A stretch of 64,000 nt of DNA, taken from contig NC_013173.1 of assembly GCF_000023225.1 (NCBI RefSeq), forward strand, positions 1 through 64,000, given 5' to 3'. A program made the position numbers and the translations under genes. Positions 27,102 through 35,671 of this stretch are shown here, piece after piece (position 1 is the first letter of the stretch; every line of letters starts with the position of its first letter). This stretch comes from Desulfomicrobium baculatum DSM 4028. GTDB lineage: Bacteria > Desulfobacterota > Desulfovibrionia > Desulfovibrionales > Desulfomicrobiaceae. The notes below the pieces were generated by a model. It searched no databases, had not been told where the DNA came from, and saw nothing but the letters and a program-made list of their open reading frames with translations.

Positions 27102-29255
27102 CTACAGGGTCATGCCGACCTGATAGATGGTCACGGACACTCCGTAGGCCAGGACCGTGTTGAAGCCCACGGAGAAGGCGGCCCATTTCCAGCCGATCTC
27201 GCGGCCAATGACGGCCACGGTCACGAAGCACGGGGCGTAGAGCAGTACGAAGGCAATAAGGCTCACCGCCACCCACATGTTCCAGGCAGGGTCGGTGCGC
27301 AGTTTTTCGGACAGCCCGGTGCTCTCTTCCGGGTCCACTTCGCCCAGGGAGTAGGCGGTGCCGAGGCTCGAAACGATGACTTCCTTGGCCGCGAATCCGC
27401 CCAGCAGGGCGATGTTGGTGCGCCAGTCGAAGCCAGCGGGCCTCGACACGGGTTCCAGCGCCGTGCCGACCATGCCGGCCAGGGAGGAACGCAGGGCCTC
27501 CTGGGCTTCGGCGTTGTCGATTTCTGTCAGGGCTTCTTCCAGGGCCTGGTCGTTGTCCCAGCTCATGGCCTGGGTGGCGAGGCGTTCATCCGCGAATCTG
27601 GCGGTCTGTTCCTCGGACGGGCCGGGAAAGGTCATGGCCGCCCAGAGCAGGATGGAGATGGCCAGGATCACGGTGCCGGCCTTTTTGATGTACTGCCAGA
27701 CCCGTTCCCAGGTGTGCAGGCACATGCCTTTCAAGGTGGGCATGCGGTAGGGCGGAAGCTCCATGACAAAGGGCGTGGCCTCCCCCTTGATCACGGTGGA
27801 GCGCAGGAGCCGGGCCGCAAGCAGGGCCATGACCCAGCCGCCGAGGGTGATCCAGAACAGGGCGCTGGCTCCGGAGCCCGGAAAGAAGGCCGCGGCCAGG
27901 AGCAGGAAGACGGGCACCTTGGCGCCGCAGCTTAGGAAAGGCGCGGTCAGGACCGTGGCGATTTTCTCCTTGGGGCTTCTGAGGGTACGGGCCGCCATGA
28001 CTCCGGGCACGGCACAGCCGCCGGGGATGCCGCCGGAGATGATGAAGGGCATGACCGAGCAGCCGTGCAGGCCGAAGATGCGGAAGACGCGGTCGAGCAT
28101 GTAGGCCATGCGCGCCATGTAGCCCGAATCCTCCAGAAAGGAGAGAAAGAAGAACATGATCATGATCAGCGGGGTGAAGCCGAGCACACCGCCTACGCCG
28201 TCGATGATGCCGGAGACGATGAGCGAGCTGAGCAGCCCCTCGGGCAGTATGGATGTGGCCGTTTCGCTCAGCCAGCCAAAAAAGGACTCCACCCAGCCCA
28301 TGGGTATCTCACCCAGGGTGAAGGTCAGTTCAAACATCAGGTAGATTATGGCGAACATGAGAAAAGGCCCCGCCAGGCGGTTCGTCAGCACGGCGTCGAG
28401 CTTGTCCGTGATGTCGAAGCGGGCCTGGGTGGTGGGCCGGGTCACAACTCCGTCCTTCAAGAGCCCGGTGATGAACCCGTAACGGTAGTCGGCAATGAGG
28501 CACTCCGGCTCCGTGTTCAGGGTCTTGCGGCAATGCTCGGCCAGGGCGGCGGTCATCTGCAGCAGCCGCGAATGCACATCCGGCGTTGACTGGCCCTGGG
28601 CAAGGACTTCGGCATCATTTTCCAGGTATTTGAGACTGAGCCAACGGGACGGGTAGCGCCCGTCCATGAAATTGGAGGACTCGATCACGGTCTGCATGGC
28701 GTCCAACGTCTCGTCGAGGTCACGGCCGTAGGAGATGCGTAGCTCCGTGCGCGTGGGGCGCCGTTCGAGCACGGCCCTGCGCGCTTCTTTCAGCAGCTCT
28801 TCGCGGCCTTCCCCCGTGCGCGCCACCATTTCGAGAATCGGCGTGTCCAGGAGTTTTGCGAGACGCCCCGTGTCGATGATCACGCCTTTGCGGCGGACCT
28901 CGTCCATCATGTTCAGCGCCACGATGACCGGAGTGCCGAGTTCCAGGATTTGGAGCACAAGATAGAGCGAGCGCTCCAGATTGGTGGCGTCCAGCACCGT
29001 GACCACGGCGTCGGGATTTTTCTCGATCAGAAAATTTCGCGCCACCAGTTCGTCCTGGGTGTAGGCGGTCAGGGAATAGGTGCCCGGCAGGTCGACCACG
29101 GTGATGTCGAGCTCATCGATCTTGAGGCGGCCTTCGCGTTTTTCCACGGTGATCCCTGGATAGTTGCCCACATGCTGGCGCGCGCCGGTCAGGTTGTTGA
29201 ACAGGGTTGTCTTGCCGGAATTGGGGTTGCCCATCAGGGCCATGGTGGCGTTCAT
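27102..29255 (-). CDS. feoB: Ferrous iron transport protein B
   Basis: FeoB takes up Fe(II) across the inner membrane and is coupled to an N-terminal G domain. This 717-aa protein has G1 GNPNSGKTT (9-17), a switch I Thr region (YPGITVE), G3 DLPGTYSL and G4 LNMMDE, then the helical GDI-like region. The membrane part has two Gate motifs with a conserved Cys (SGGIPGGCAVPG and FLSCGAKVPVF) and a C-terminal set of helices. The length is usual for FeoB. It overlaps feoA by 4 nt (ATGA), so the two are translated together. A Cys-rich partner peptide is encoded upstream. Expect control by iron, though I could not place a clear Fur box. Confidence 0.97.
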   Translation of the reverse strand: MNATMALMGNPNSGKTTLFNNLTGARQHVGNYPGITVEKREGRLKIDELDITVVDLPGTYSLTAYTQDELVARNFLIEKNPDAVVTVLDATNLERSLYLVLQILELGTPVIVALNMMDEVRRKGVIIDTGRLAKLLDTPILEMVARTGEGREELLKEARRAVLERRPTRTELRISYGRDLDETLDAMQTVIESSNFMDGRYPSRWLSLKYLENDAEVLAQGQSTPDVHSRLLQMTAALAEHCRKTLNTEPECLIADYRYGFITGLLKDGVVTRPTTQARFDITDKLDAVLTNRLAGPFLMFAIIYLMFELTFTLGEIPMGWVESFFGWLSETATSILPEGLLSSLIVSGIIDGVGGVLGFTPLIMIMFFFLSFLEDSGYMARMAYMLDRVFRIFGLHGCSVMPFIISGGIPGGCAVPGVMAARTLRSPKEKIATVLTAPFLSCGAKVPVFLLLAAAFFPGSGASALFWITLGGWVMALLAARLLRSTVIKGEATPFVMELPPYRMPTLKGMCLHTWERVWQYIKKAGTVILAISILLWAAMTFPGPSEEQTARFADERLATQAMSWDNDQALEEALTEIDNAEAQEALRSSLAGMVGTALEPVSRPAGFDWRTNIALLGGFAAKEVIVSSLGTAYSLGEVDPEESTGLSEKLRTDPAWNMWVAVSLIAFVLLYAPCFVTVAVIGREIGWKWAAFSVGFNTVLAYGVSVTIYQVGMTL

Positions 29256-29509
29256 GAAACGTTTTCTCCGCTTGTGTTGACGTTGACCATGATCTGGTCG
29301 GCTTCATTGTTGCGCAGGGTCAGGGTAAAATCCCGCAGCCTTAAGGCCACCGGATCCTTGAGCGGGGCGCGGCCCATGATGGTGACCTGGGTGCCGGGCA
29401 CAAGCCCCATGTCGCGAATGCGTCGGCCAAGCTCGCCGGAAGCGCTGATGGAATCGATGATGCCGGATTGATTGGCCTGCATGGATCTGAGGGTGATGGG
29501 TTGCTGCAT
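29252..29509 (-). CDS. feoA: Ferrous iron transport protein A
   Basis: FeoA is a small SH3-like cytoplasmic protein that assists FeoB. This 85-aa protein has the family pattern: SGELGRRIRDMGLVPGTQV, then a Gly-Arg-Ala-Pro turn and a C-terminal strand set ending LRNNEADQIMV. The start at 29509 has GGAG a few bases upstream. It overlaps the start of feoB by 4 nt. Confidence 0.95.
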   Translation of the reverse strand: MQQPITLRSMQANQSGIIDSISASGELGRRIRDMGLVPGTQVTIMGRAPLKDPVALRLRDFTLTLRNNEADQIMVNVNTSGENVS

Positions 29510-29545
29510 GGGGGCTCCAAGTTAGTTGTGTCTAATCGCATGGAT

Positions 29546-29570
29546 AAAAAAAAATACCTCTGGGCAGAGG
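29546..29570 (-). terminator. Terminator between the Cys-rich peptide gene and feoA
   Basis: On the minus strand a short stem CCTCT-GCCC-AGAGG is followed after two bases by nine T residues. It lies between the Cys-rich peptide gene and feoA, so feoAB is partly or fully separated from the upstream gene. Confidence 0.7.
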
Positions 29571-29596
29571 CGTGTCGACACGAATGAGGCGTCCGG

Positions 29597-29758
29597 TCAG
29601 TCTTTTTTGGGGCAGCAGTCGTGAAGGGGCTTTGGTTCGAGCGTGCCTGAACAACCGGAACATCCGCAGCACGGGTTGCCTTTCTTGAAATGGCGGCGCA
29701 GGAGATAGACGGCCGCAGCGGCTATGATGCCTAGGGTGATGAGCATGTCGAAATTCAT
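29597..29758 (-). CDS. FeoB-associated Cys-rich membrane protein
   Basis: A 53-aa frame begins MNFDMLITLGIIAAAAVYLL, giving one membrane helix near the N-terminus, and continues with a cytosolic tail containing Cys pairs (NPCCGCSGCSG and HDCCPKK). This layout is that of the FeoB-associated Cys-rich membrane proteins found beside feoAB in many anaerobes. The Cys cluster may handle ferrous iron or redox control of FeoB; the exact role is not established here. A terminator separates it from feoA. Confidence 0.88.
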   Translation of the reverse strand: MNFDMLITLGIIAAAAVYLLRRHFKKGNPCCGCSGCSGTLEPKPLHDCCPKKD

Positions 29759-30059
29759 ATCGTCTCCGGGAAGTGTTTGTCGTGACGAACTTATTATGCG
29801 GGCGGATGGTGGGAAGTCAATAAAAATGTTAGGCGTGATGAATAATTTTTTTGCGAAATGTGATGCGCGGGGGAATGCGGTCGTGGTTGTGACGAATGCC
29901 CCGTAGGGGCAGACCTGCGTGTCTGCCCTCTTTTCCCCGCGCCTGCCCGTTTTCGGGATGCGTGATGCAGGGCGGCCACGGGGAAGAGGGCGGCCACGTG
30001 GGGCCGCCCCTACGGAAATTCGCGGATTATCGGCAATGAGGGGATGATGGCCGGTGGGT
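29759..30059. other. Intergenic region upstream of the iron genes
   Basis: No gene is visible. The left half is AT-rich and probably holds the promoter of the minus-strand Cys-rich peptide gene. The right half holds the inverted repeat listed at 29900-30015. Confidence 0.5.
29900..30015. repeat. Intergenic inverted repeat (REP/MITE-like)
   Basis: Two arms of about 37 bp face each other. Each begins CCGTAGGGGC and ends in CCCTCTT..CCCCG. The left arm (about 29900-29939) and the reverse complement of the right arm (about 29979-30015) match at most positions but differ in the middle. Such CCGTAGGGGC-bounded elements are common intergenic repeats in many bacterial genomes. It lies between the iron and DsrE genes. 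Confidence 0.65.
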
Positions 30060-30398
30060 TTACGGTTTGATGTACGCGCAGCCCTGCTGCTGCAGTTTAA
30101 TCAGGGCGACCACTCCGGCGGGCACGGTTTCGCATCCGGGACAGAGGTCTGTTTCGGAGATGTCGAAGGCGCGCAGGGCGTTCTGGCACACGAAGACCGT
30201 TACCTCGGCCTGGATCAGGTTTTTGATGCGCTCCAGGAATTCATCCTCGCCGTTCTTGCGGAAAAATTTGACCGCGGGTCCATTGACCAGCAGATTGATG
30301 CGTGCTCCTGGTTTGGCGGCGCGCAGGTTTTCCATGTTGGTCAGGGCGATGCGCAGAACCTTTTCTTCGTCCAGGTCCAGGTGAAAGACGACCTTCAT
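30060..30398 (-). CDS. DsrE/DsrF-like family protein
   Basis: This 112-aa soluble protein has the DsrE-type alpha/beta pattern: KVVFHLDLDEEKVLRIALTN at the start, then a strand RINLLVNGPAVKFF, and later VTVFVCQNALRAFDI. Two Cys residues lie in DLCPGC. Family members handle sulfur as persulfides or act as sulfur-relay partners; many small stand-alone members have no known role. It is followed downstream on the same strand by no gene. A metallo-hydrolase gene lies 46 nt upstream on the same strand, so the two may form one transcript. The specific function is unknown. Confidence 0.8.
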   Translation of the reverse strand: MKVVFHLDLDEEKVLRIALTNMENLRAAKPGARINLLVNGPAVKFFRKNGEDEFLERIKNLIQAEVTVFVCQNALRAFDISETDLCPGCETVPAGVVALIKLQQQGCAYIKP

Positions 30399-30444
30399 CG
30401 AGATCTCCTCGGTTGATATTGAAAGTTGAATGGAAACAAGCGGC

Positions 30445-31185
30445 TTACGATCCGGTGCCGGTGCTACGGTTTTTCATGTTGTCCAGGTGCGTACTGGCGT
30501 AAAACGCAGACAGCCCTTCAGGCAAGACTCTGTTTTCGCCTCGGCGCAGGCCGTCGAGGTAGTCGATGGTGCTGTCCAGAATGTCCTTGCCGCCCATCGG
30601 GCCATGGGATGGAATGACCTTGCCGACCCCTTCGTGCTTGCGCCAGCGGCGCAGCGCCTCTATCCATGCATCAAGGTCGCAGTCTGCGGGCACGCAGGGC
30701 AGGGGCGACTCCACCGCGTCCCCGGCCAGCAGGAGTTCCATTTCCGGGATGAAACCCACGATGGTATCCGGGGTATGCCCAGGCAGGGCGTGCAGCTGGA
30801 CCGTGATGCCGCCAAGGTCCAGATCAAGGCGGCTCTCGAAGGTGATGTGCGGGGGGATGAGCTTGACCTCGTCCCATTTGCCCGGTTCGCGGGCTTGCAT
30901 GTCGGCCAGGGTCTGCCGGGCCTCGATGCCGAAGCGATGGGCGCAGCCCACGTGGCCGACGATAATCGGGCTCTGCAAGGCCGCCGTGCCCTGCACATGG
31001 TCCCAGTCGGCGTGGCTGTAGACGACTATGCACTGCTGCCCGGCGCAGATTTCGGCGAAGCGGGTCATGTCGCGCGGGCTGGTCAGGGTGTCCCAAATCA
31101 GGCAAAAGCGGGTGCCTCGAATCAAGACGCTGCGGACTGAAAATTCCCCCGCGTCAATTTCGTGGATTGCGCTGAAGTGGCTCAT
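30445..31185 (-). CDS. Metallo-beta-lactamase-fold hydrolase
   Basis: This 246-aa protein has the MBL fold. The first metal motif reads SHADWDH (about 57-63), a variant of HxHxDH with Asp at the second His position. Further ligands are seen in LPGHTPD, LAGDAVE and PSHGPMGG. There is no signal peptide. The set fits small-molecule thioester or ester hydrolases of the glyoxalase II-like type, but the substrate cannot be told. It is divergent from larE with a 78-bp gap and is followed by the DsrE-family gene, which hints at sulfur or thiol chemistry. That link is only positional. Confidence 0.85.
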   Translation of the reverse strand: MSHFSAIHEIDAGEFSVRSVLIRGTRFCLIWDTLTSPRDMTRFAEICAGQQCIVVYSHADWDHVQGTAALQSPIIVGHVGCAHRFGIEARQTLADMQAREPGKWDEVKLIPPHITFESRLDLDLGGITVQLHALPGHTPDTIVGFIPEMELLLAGDAVESPLPCVPADCDLDAWIEALRRWRKHEGVGKVIPSHGPMGGKDILDSTIDYLDGLRRGENRVLPEGLSAFYASTHLDNMKNRSTGTGS

Positions 31186-31263
31186 GGCGGTCGCTTACGG
31201 TGTTTTTGACGGGCAGGGAAGAGGAAACATTGAAGAAAAATCCATTTGAAATAAGGAGCGGTT

Positions 31264-32085
31264 ATGCCGATGCGTAATGTCGATTTTGCCTGGGATGATC
31301 TGATCGGTCTGCTGGGCGAAATAGGCCCTTTGACCGTGGCCTGTTCCGGAGGGATTGACAGTCGCTTCCTGGCCCACGCGGGGCTGCAGGCCGGGGTGCC
31401 GGTGGAGCTGGTGCATGTCTGCGGTCCTCATGTTGCGCCCGAAGAGTCTGAATACGCCCTCGCCTGGGCCGCGAGCAGGGGGCTGGGCGTCAGACTGCTG
31501 CGGTGTGACCCGTTGCATCTGCCCGAAGTCGCGACCGGCTCGAAGGAGCGATGCTACGCCTGCAAGCGTTTTCTTTTCGAGCAGATCCTGTCCGTCGCCA
31601 CAGCGCCTGTTTGTGACGGCTCCAACTTTTCGGATGCGAAGGAGTTCCGCCCTGGCCGGCGAGCGCTGCTCGAACTGGGTATTCGCTCTCCTTTGGCCGA
31701 TGCCGGGCTGACCAAGGACATGATTCGTGAGTTGGCCAGGCGGACGGGCCTTGCGCGTCCGGACCAGCAGGCCCGGGCCTGTCTGCTCACGCGTCTGCCG
31801 TATGGCCGGACTCCGGACTCGCAATTGCTGGTGCGTCTGGCCGCAGGGGAGCGGGTTGTGGAAGAGAGGCTTCAAGAGGCCGGATATGAGGAATTCCCCT
31901 TTCGGCTGCGACTCTGCGCTACAGGAGATTATGAATTGCATCTTGGCCGTGAGATTGATTCATCCCGCCTGCACCATGCATTGGAAGATGTGCTTCGCGC
32001 CGCAGGTTTTCCAAGCATCCAGGTGCGTAGCGTGCCCCGATTGAGCGGATATTTCGACAGATTGAACGATGAGCGGGAAACGTAA
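31264..32085 (+). CDS. larE: LarE-like ATP-dependent sulfur transferase
   Basis: LarE activates and thiolates the pyridinium dicarboxylate precursor of the nickel-pincer cofactor. This 273-aa protein has the PP-loop ACSGGIDSRF (about 26-35), then KERCYACK, DGSNFSDAKEFRPGRRAL, PLADAGLTKDMIRELARRTG, and RACLLTRLPYG, where the Cys is in the position of the sacrificial sulfur-donor Cys of LarE. The ATG at 31264 has AAGGAG upstream. No larA, larB or larC is beside it, so partners may be elsewhere or it may serve another thiolation. Family assignment is good; the pathway is inferred. Confidence 0.87.
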   Translation: MPMRNVDFAWDDLIGLLGEIGPLTVACSGGIDSRFLAHAGLQAGVPVELVHVCGPHVAPEESEYALAWAASRGLGVRLLRCDPLHLPEVATGSKERCYACKRFLFEQILSVATAPVCDGSNFSDAKEFRPGRRALLELGIRSPLADAGLTKDMIRELARRTGLARPDQQARACLLTRLPYGRTPDSQLLVRLAAGERVVEERLQEAGYEEFPFRLRLCATGDYELHLGREIDSSRLHHALEDVLRAAGFPSIQVRSVPRLSGYFDRLNDERET

Positions 32086-32128
32086 TCCTTTCTTGCAGAG
32101 GAGCGCGCCGGGATGCTAGAGAGCGGTC

Positions 32129-32213
32129 AAGACGATTGATCAGATCCTTTGCGTACGTGCCATGGTGGCGCTGCGCTGTAATCCATGCTTGGAATGATCA
32201 ATCGTCTTTTTTT
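32129..32213 (+). terminator. Long-range hairpin and terminator after larE
   Basis: A perfect 14-bp stem (AAGACGATTGATCA at 32129-32142, TGATCAATCGTCTT at 32195-32208) encloses 52 nt and is followed by a T-run to 32213. The enclosed bases can fold further. It can end larE transcription, but the shape also fits a small RNA. Confidence 0.65.
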
Positions 32214-33192
32214 ATAGCCAGCGTGACCGCTTGAAGATCAGGACGATGCCCGCCGCGGCCAGCGCGACACCCAGACAGAAAGCGGCAAATCCCCATGGGC
32301 TCGCGGCTCCGGGGATACCGCCCACATTGATGCCGAAAAGTCCCGTCAAAAATCCCAGCGGCAGGAAGATGACCGTCACCACGGAGAGCATGAACATGCG
32401 CCGGTTCAACTGCTCCGTGGCGTGGTTCACAAACTCCTCATGGGCGAGGGCCGCGCGTTCACGAACCGCGTCAAGATTTTCTATGTGCCGGATAAGTTCG
32501 TCCGTGGTTTCGCGGATGCGGAAATGATCGTCCGGGCTCATCCATGGCACCTGCTCGGTGGTCAGCCGTGACAGGGCTTCGCGCTGCGGCGCGAGATAGC
32601 GGCGTAGCGCGATGGCCTGCCTGCGCAGATCCGCCAGATTCTCGCGGGCCGTGGCTCCGCGATGTTCGACGATTTTCTCTTCCACCTCGGCCATTTTGTC
32701 TTCCAATGCTTCGATGACCTCACCGATGTTGTCCGTCATGAGCCTCAGGAGCATCGCCAGGAATTCCCCGCTGCTTCGCGGACCCTGCCCTGCTTCGAGC
32801 AAGGTCTGGACAGCTTTCACGGATTTGAGCCGGCGTTTGCGCGTGGAGATGATCCGGCCTTCCTCGATCCAGATTCGTATGGAGACCATGTCCTCGGGTT
32901 CGGCGCCGGGGTTGAGGTTCACTCCGCGCAGCGTCAAGAGCAGCCCTTCGCCGTGATGAAGTACGCGAGGGCGTGTTTCCTCATCCAGCAGGGACTCGGC
33001 CACGGGAATGCTCAGCAGTTCGGATCGCAGCAGCCAGTCTCGGGCTGTTGCGTCGGCATAGTTCAGGTGGAACCATGCAAGGCCGTTTTCTTGCGGTACG
33101 TCTTGTCCCGGCATCCAGGCCTGAAGCGCTCCATGGCCTTGCCCGTCGAGAATCCAGTATGCGTTGGGAGTCGATGAGTTGGGCGTCGTCAT
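32212..33192 (-). CDS. CorA-family transporter, ZntB-like
   Basis: This 326-aa member of the 2-TM-GxN family has a large cytosolic N-terminal domain with a long helix region and two C-terminal membrane helices. The selectivity loop reads FGINVGGIPG; GIN instead of GMN is typical of ZntB zinc transporters, while CorA magnesium channels have GMN. I start at 33192 (MTTPNSS), which has GGAG upstream and avoids overlap with the receiver-GGDEF gene; an in-frame start at 33300 would overlap it. It lies downstream of the signalling operon on the same strand with a 49-nt gap and may be cotranscribed. Confidence 0.88.
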   Translation of the reverse strand: MTTPNSSTPNAYWILDGQGHGALQAWMPGQDVPQENGLAWFHLNYADATARDWLLRSELLSIPVAESLLDEETRPRVLHHGEGLLLTLRGVNLNPGAEPEDMVSIRIWIEEGRIISTRKRRLKSVKAVQTLLEAGQGPRSSGEFLAMLLRLMTDNIGEVIEALEDKMAEVEEKIVEHRGATARENLADLRRQAIALRRYLAPQREALSRLTTEQVPWMSPDDHFRIRETTDELIRHIENLDAVRERAALAHEEFVNHATEQLNRRMFMLSVVTVIFLPLGFLTGLFGINVGGIPGAASPWGFAAFCLGVALAAAGIVLIFKRSRWL

Positions 33193-33241
33193 TTCATGTG
33201 CTCCGCTGTCACCAAGCAATGGCTTTTGCAGGGGGAAGCGC

Positions 33242-34279
33242 CTATTTCCAGGGCGACCGGCAGGACAGGGGCACGCAATCGGCGCGGACCCAGCGGTCAC
33301 GGCCTTCCTGCTTGGCCTGGTAGAGTCCCTGGTCCGCGGCCTGGATCAGGTCTGCGGGAATGCATCCGGGAATCGGGATGACCGAGCTCACACCCAGGCT
33401 GACGGTGAGCACGCCCCGGACCGGCGAATCCAGGTGTTCGATGGCAAGCTCGGTCACGGTCTGGCGCATGCTCTCCGCCACCACCTGCGCTCCCTCAAGG
33501 CTGGTGCCCGGCAGGATGGCCGCGAATTCTTCCCCGCCGTAGCGCGCGACCATGTCGGCGGGGCGCCTCAGCATGGTCGCCAAGGCCAAGGCCACGCGAC
33601 GCAGGCAACTGTCTCCGGCCAGGTGGCCGTAGCGATCGTTGAAAAGCTTGAAATGATCCACATCCAGAATAATGAGTGAAAGGGGGGTTTTCTCACGCGC
33701 CATACGGCTCCACTCAAGGGAGAGCATTTCGTCGAACTGACGCCGGTTGGGGATGCCCGTCAGCCCGTCCAGGGATGACAAGAGCTGCAGCTGGCGATTT
33801 TTTTCTTCCAGCTCGGCCTGCAGCAGGTTCAGTTCGGCGATCCTGGCGTCAAGCTCCCGCGTCTTGCACTGCAGGGCCTGACGTTGGCGATGAATCTCGA
33901 GAAATATTCGGACCTTGCAGTAGAGCATCTGCGGGTCCAGGGGTTTGAACAGATAGTCCACGGCCCCGGAATCGTACCCGCGGAATATGTGTTGATGCTC
34001 GGTATGGCTGGCGGTGACAAAGATGATGGGGATGTGCCGGGTGCGCTTGTTGCCGCGCATCAGTTCCGCCGTCTCGAATCCGTCCATGTCCGGCATCTGC
34101 ACGTCCAGAAGCACCAGGGCGAAATCGTGGTCGAGCAGGCGGGCCAGGGCTTCCTGACCGGAGCCCGCGCGCACGATGTTCAGCTCCGGGTTTTCCAGGA
34201 GGTGTTCCAGGGTCAGCAGGTTTTCCGGGCGATCGTCCACGATCAAGATATCAAGTGGTGTTGTCATGGCTCGGTCCAA
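33242..34279 (-). CDS. Response regulator with GGDEF domain (diguanylate cyclase)
   Basis: The 345-aa protein has an N-terminal receiver domain (DILIVDDR, phospho-acceptor Asp in VLLDVQMPDMDGF, Lys in LFKPLD), a coiled coil (about 130-170), and a GGDEF domain with the active motif GGEEF and substrate segment LDVDHFKLFNDRYGH. It should make cyclic-di-GMP on phosphorylation. It is the fourth gene of an overlapping operon with a hybrid kinase, CheR and CheB, overlapping cheB by 29 nt with the first start or 17 nt with the alternative ATG at 34267. The large hybrid kinase is the likely phosphodonor. Its product could feed the adhesin receptor at 1767-3839; that link is speculative. Confidence 0.93.
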   Translation of the reverse strand: MDRAMTTPLDILIVDDRPENLLTLEHLLENPELNIVRAGSGQEALARLLDHDFALVLLDVQMPDMDGFETAELMRGNKRTRHIPIIFVTASHTEHQHIFRGYDSGAVDYLFKPLDPQMLYCKVRIFLEIHRQRQALQCKTRELDARIAELNLLQAELEEKNRQLQLLSSLDGLTGIPNRRQFDEMLSLEWSRMAREKTPLSLIILDVDHFKLFNDRYGHLAGDSCLRRVALALATMLRRPADMVARYGGEEFAAILPGTSLEGAQVVAESMRQTVTELAIEHLDSPVRGVLTVSLGVSSVIPIPGCIPADLIQAADQGLYQAKQEGRDRWVRADCVPLSCRSPWK

Positions 34280-34841
34280 TCAGGTTGTTCAGAAAGGGGG
34301 CGATGTCGCGTAGGGGCAAAACATGGTCCACGTTGGTGGACTCCAGGGCGGCCCTTGGCATGGCTTCTGCCTGGGCCGATTCCGGTGACTGCACGATGGC
34401 CACCCCTCCCCGGCGCTTGATGCGGGCCAGTCCTTTGGCTCCGTCCTGGTTGGCCCCAGTCAGGACTACGCCGATGAGCGCGGCTCCGAAAGCGTCGGAC
34501 GCGGTCTCGAACAGTACATCCACCGAGGGCCGTGAGAAATTCACTTTCGGGTCCACGCTCAAGGTCAGGCTCCCGTCCGCCTCCACCAGCAGGTGATAAT
34601 CGGGTGGCGCCACGTACGCCACGCCGGCCTGCAACAGCTCCTTGTCCTCGGCCTCCTTGACGGTGAGTCCGCTCACCTCGTCCAGGCGCGCAGGCAGATA
34701 GGAGTCCGCCTGCGGCGAGAGGTGCTGCACGATGAGGACCGGCACGGCCAGATCCTTGCGCAGTCCCGGGACAAAAATCTTGAGGGCTTCAAGCCCCCCG
34801 GAAGAGACTCCGACGACCACTGCCTTGAACGCTCTCTTCAT
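34251..34841 (-). CDS. CheB-type methylesterase domain protein, no receiver
   Basis: This 196-aa protein is only the catalytic domain of CheB. The Ser-His-Asp triad is visible: Ser in GVSSGG (12-17), His in VQHLSPQ, and Asp in TGANQDGAKG. It lacks the usual N-terminal receiver. It overlaps CheR (34838-35671) by 4 nt, and that pair follows the hybrid kinase. Such CheB-CheR-kinase sets are known in alternative chemosensory or stress-signalling systems rather than flagellar chemotaxis. It could deamidate or demethylate a partner; the target is not in the operon. Confidence 0.92.
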   Translation of the reverse strand: MKRAFKAVVVGVSSGGLEALKIFVPGLRKDLAVPVLIVQHLSPQADSYLPARLDEVSGLTVKEAEDKELLQAGVAYVAPPDYHLLVEADGSLTLSVDPKVNFSRPSVDVLFETASDAFGAALIGVVLTGANQDGAKGLARIKRRGGVAIVQSPESAQAEAMPRAALESTNVDHVLPLRDIAPFLNNLIGPSHDNTT

Positions 34842-35671
34842 GCGTCCCTGCGCTTGCGGTATATTTTTTCCTTTTCCCGCACGACTTCAAATTTGTCCGC
34901 ATGTTTGGAAAATTTGAGGCTTTCCTTGCTTCCCAGGCACAAAAACCCGCCTGGGCACAGACTGTCCACAAAAAGGCCCACCACCCTGTCCTGCAACTCG
35001 CGGTCGAAGTAGATGAGTACGTTGCGACAGACGATCAGGTGCATTTCGCCAAAAACTCCGTCCGTGACCAGGTTGTGCTCGGAAAAAAAGATCCGGTCCT
35101 TCAGGAACGGGCGCAGCACCGCGCGCTGGTCGTTGGCTGCATAGTAGTCGGCAAAAGAGTTTTCCCCGCCCGCCTGCTGGTATTTGGTCGTGTAGTCCTT
35201 GAGCTGCGCCAGCGGAAAGGCGGCTTCCCGGGCCTGTTCCAGAATGGCGCGGTTGAAATCCGTGGCGTAGATCTGCCCCCGCTCGCGCATTCCCGCCTCG
35301 TGCAGCAGGATGGACATGGAATAGACTTCCTGCCCGGCGGAGCAGCCCGCATGCCAGATCCTGAAGGACGGATAGGTGCCCAGCATGGGGAGAATATCGT
35401 TTCTGAGCGCCTTGTAGAACGGCGGGTCCCTGAACATCTCCGAGACGTTGATGGACAGATCCTGCAGAAAAATCAGGAACATGTTTTCGTCATGCAGGAC
35501 CGCGTGCTGCAACTGCGAGATGGAACCCAGCCCGGACAGGCTGAGTCGGTACTCGGCGCGTCGCTTGAGGTGGGCCATGGAGTAATTGCGGAAGTCATAC
35601 CCGTATTTGAGGTAGATGGCTTCCAGCAGCAGGCGCAGTTCGATGCGCTCGGTCTCGGGATGGACGTTCAT
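34838..35671 (-). CDS. CheR-type methyltransferase
   Basis: CheR transfers methyl groups from S-adenosylmethionine to receptor glutamates. This 277-aa protein has the all-helical N-terminal domain (about 1-80) and a SAM-binding domain with IWHAGCSAGQEVYSMSILL, IYATDFN, and a late LIVCRNVLIYFD. The length is normal for CheR. It overlaps the kinase gene by 4 nt upstream and the CheB-like gene by 4 nt downstream, so translation is coupled. Its substrate is likely a receptor or the large kinase itself. Confidence 0.95.
   Translation of the reverse strand: MNVHPETERIELRLLLEAIYLKYGYDFRNYSMAHLKRRAEYRLSLSGLGSISQLQHAVLHDENMFLIFLQDLSINVSEMFRDPPFYKALRNDILPMLGTYPSFRIWHAGCSAGQEVYSMSILLHEAGMRERGQIYATDFNRAILEQAREAAFPLAQLKDYTTKYQQAGGENSFADYYAANDQRAVLRPFLKDRIFFSEHNLVTDGVFGEMHLIVCRNVLIYFDRELQDRVVGLFVDSLCPGGFLCLGSKESLKFSKHADKFEVVREKEKIYRKRRDA

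Noticed and set aside
32212-33300. Longer ZntB-like start at 33300
   Set aside because: It would overlap the receiver-GGDEF gene and add 36 residues without family similarity; the start at 33192 has a ribosome-binding site.
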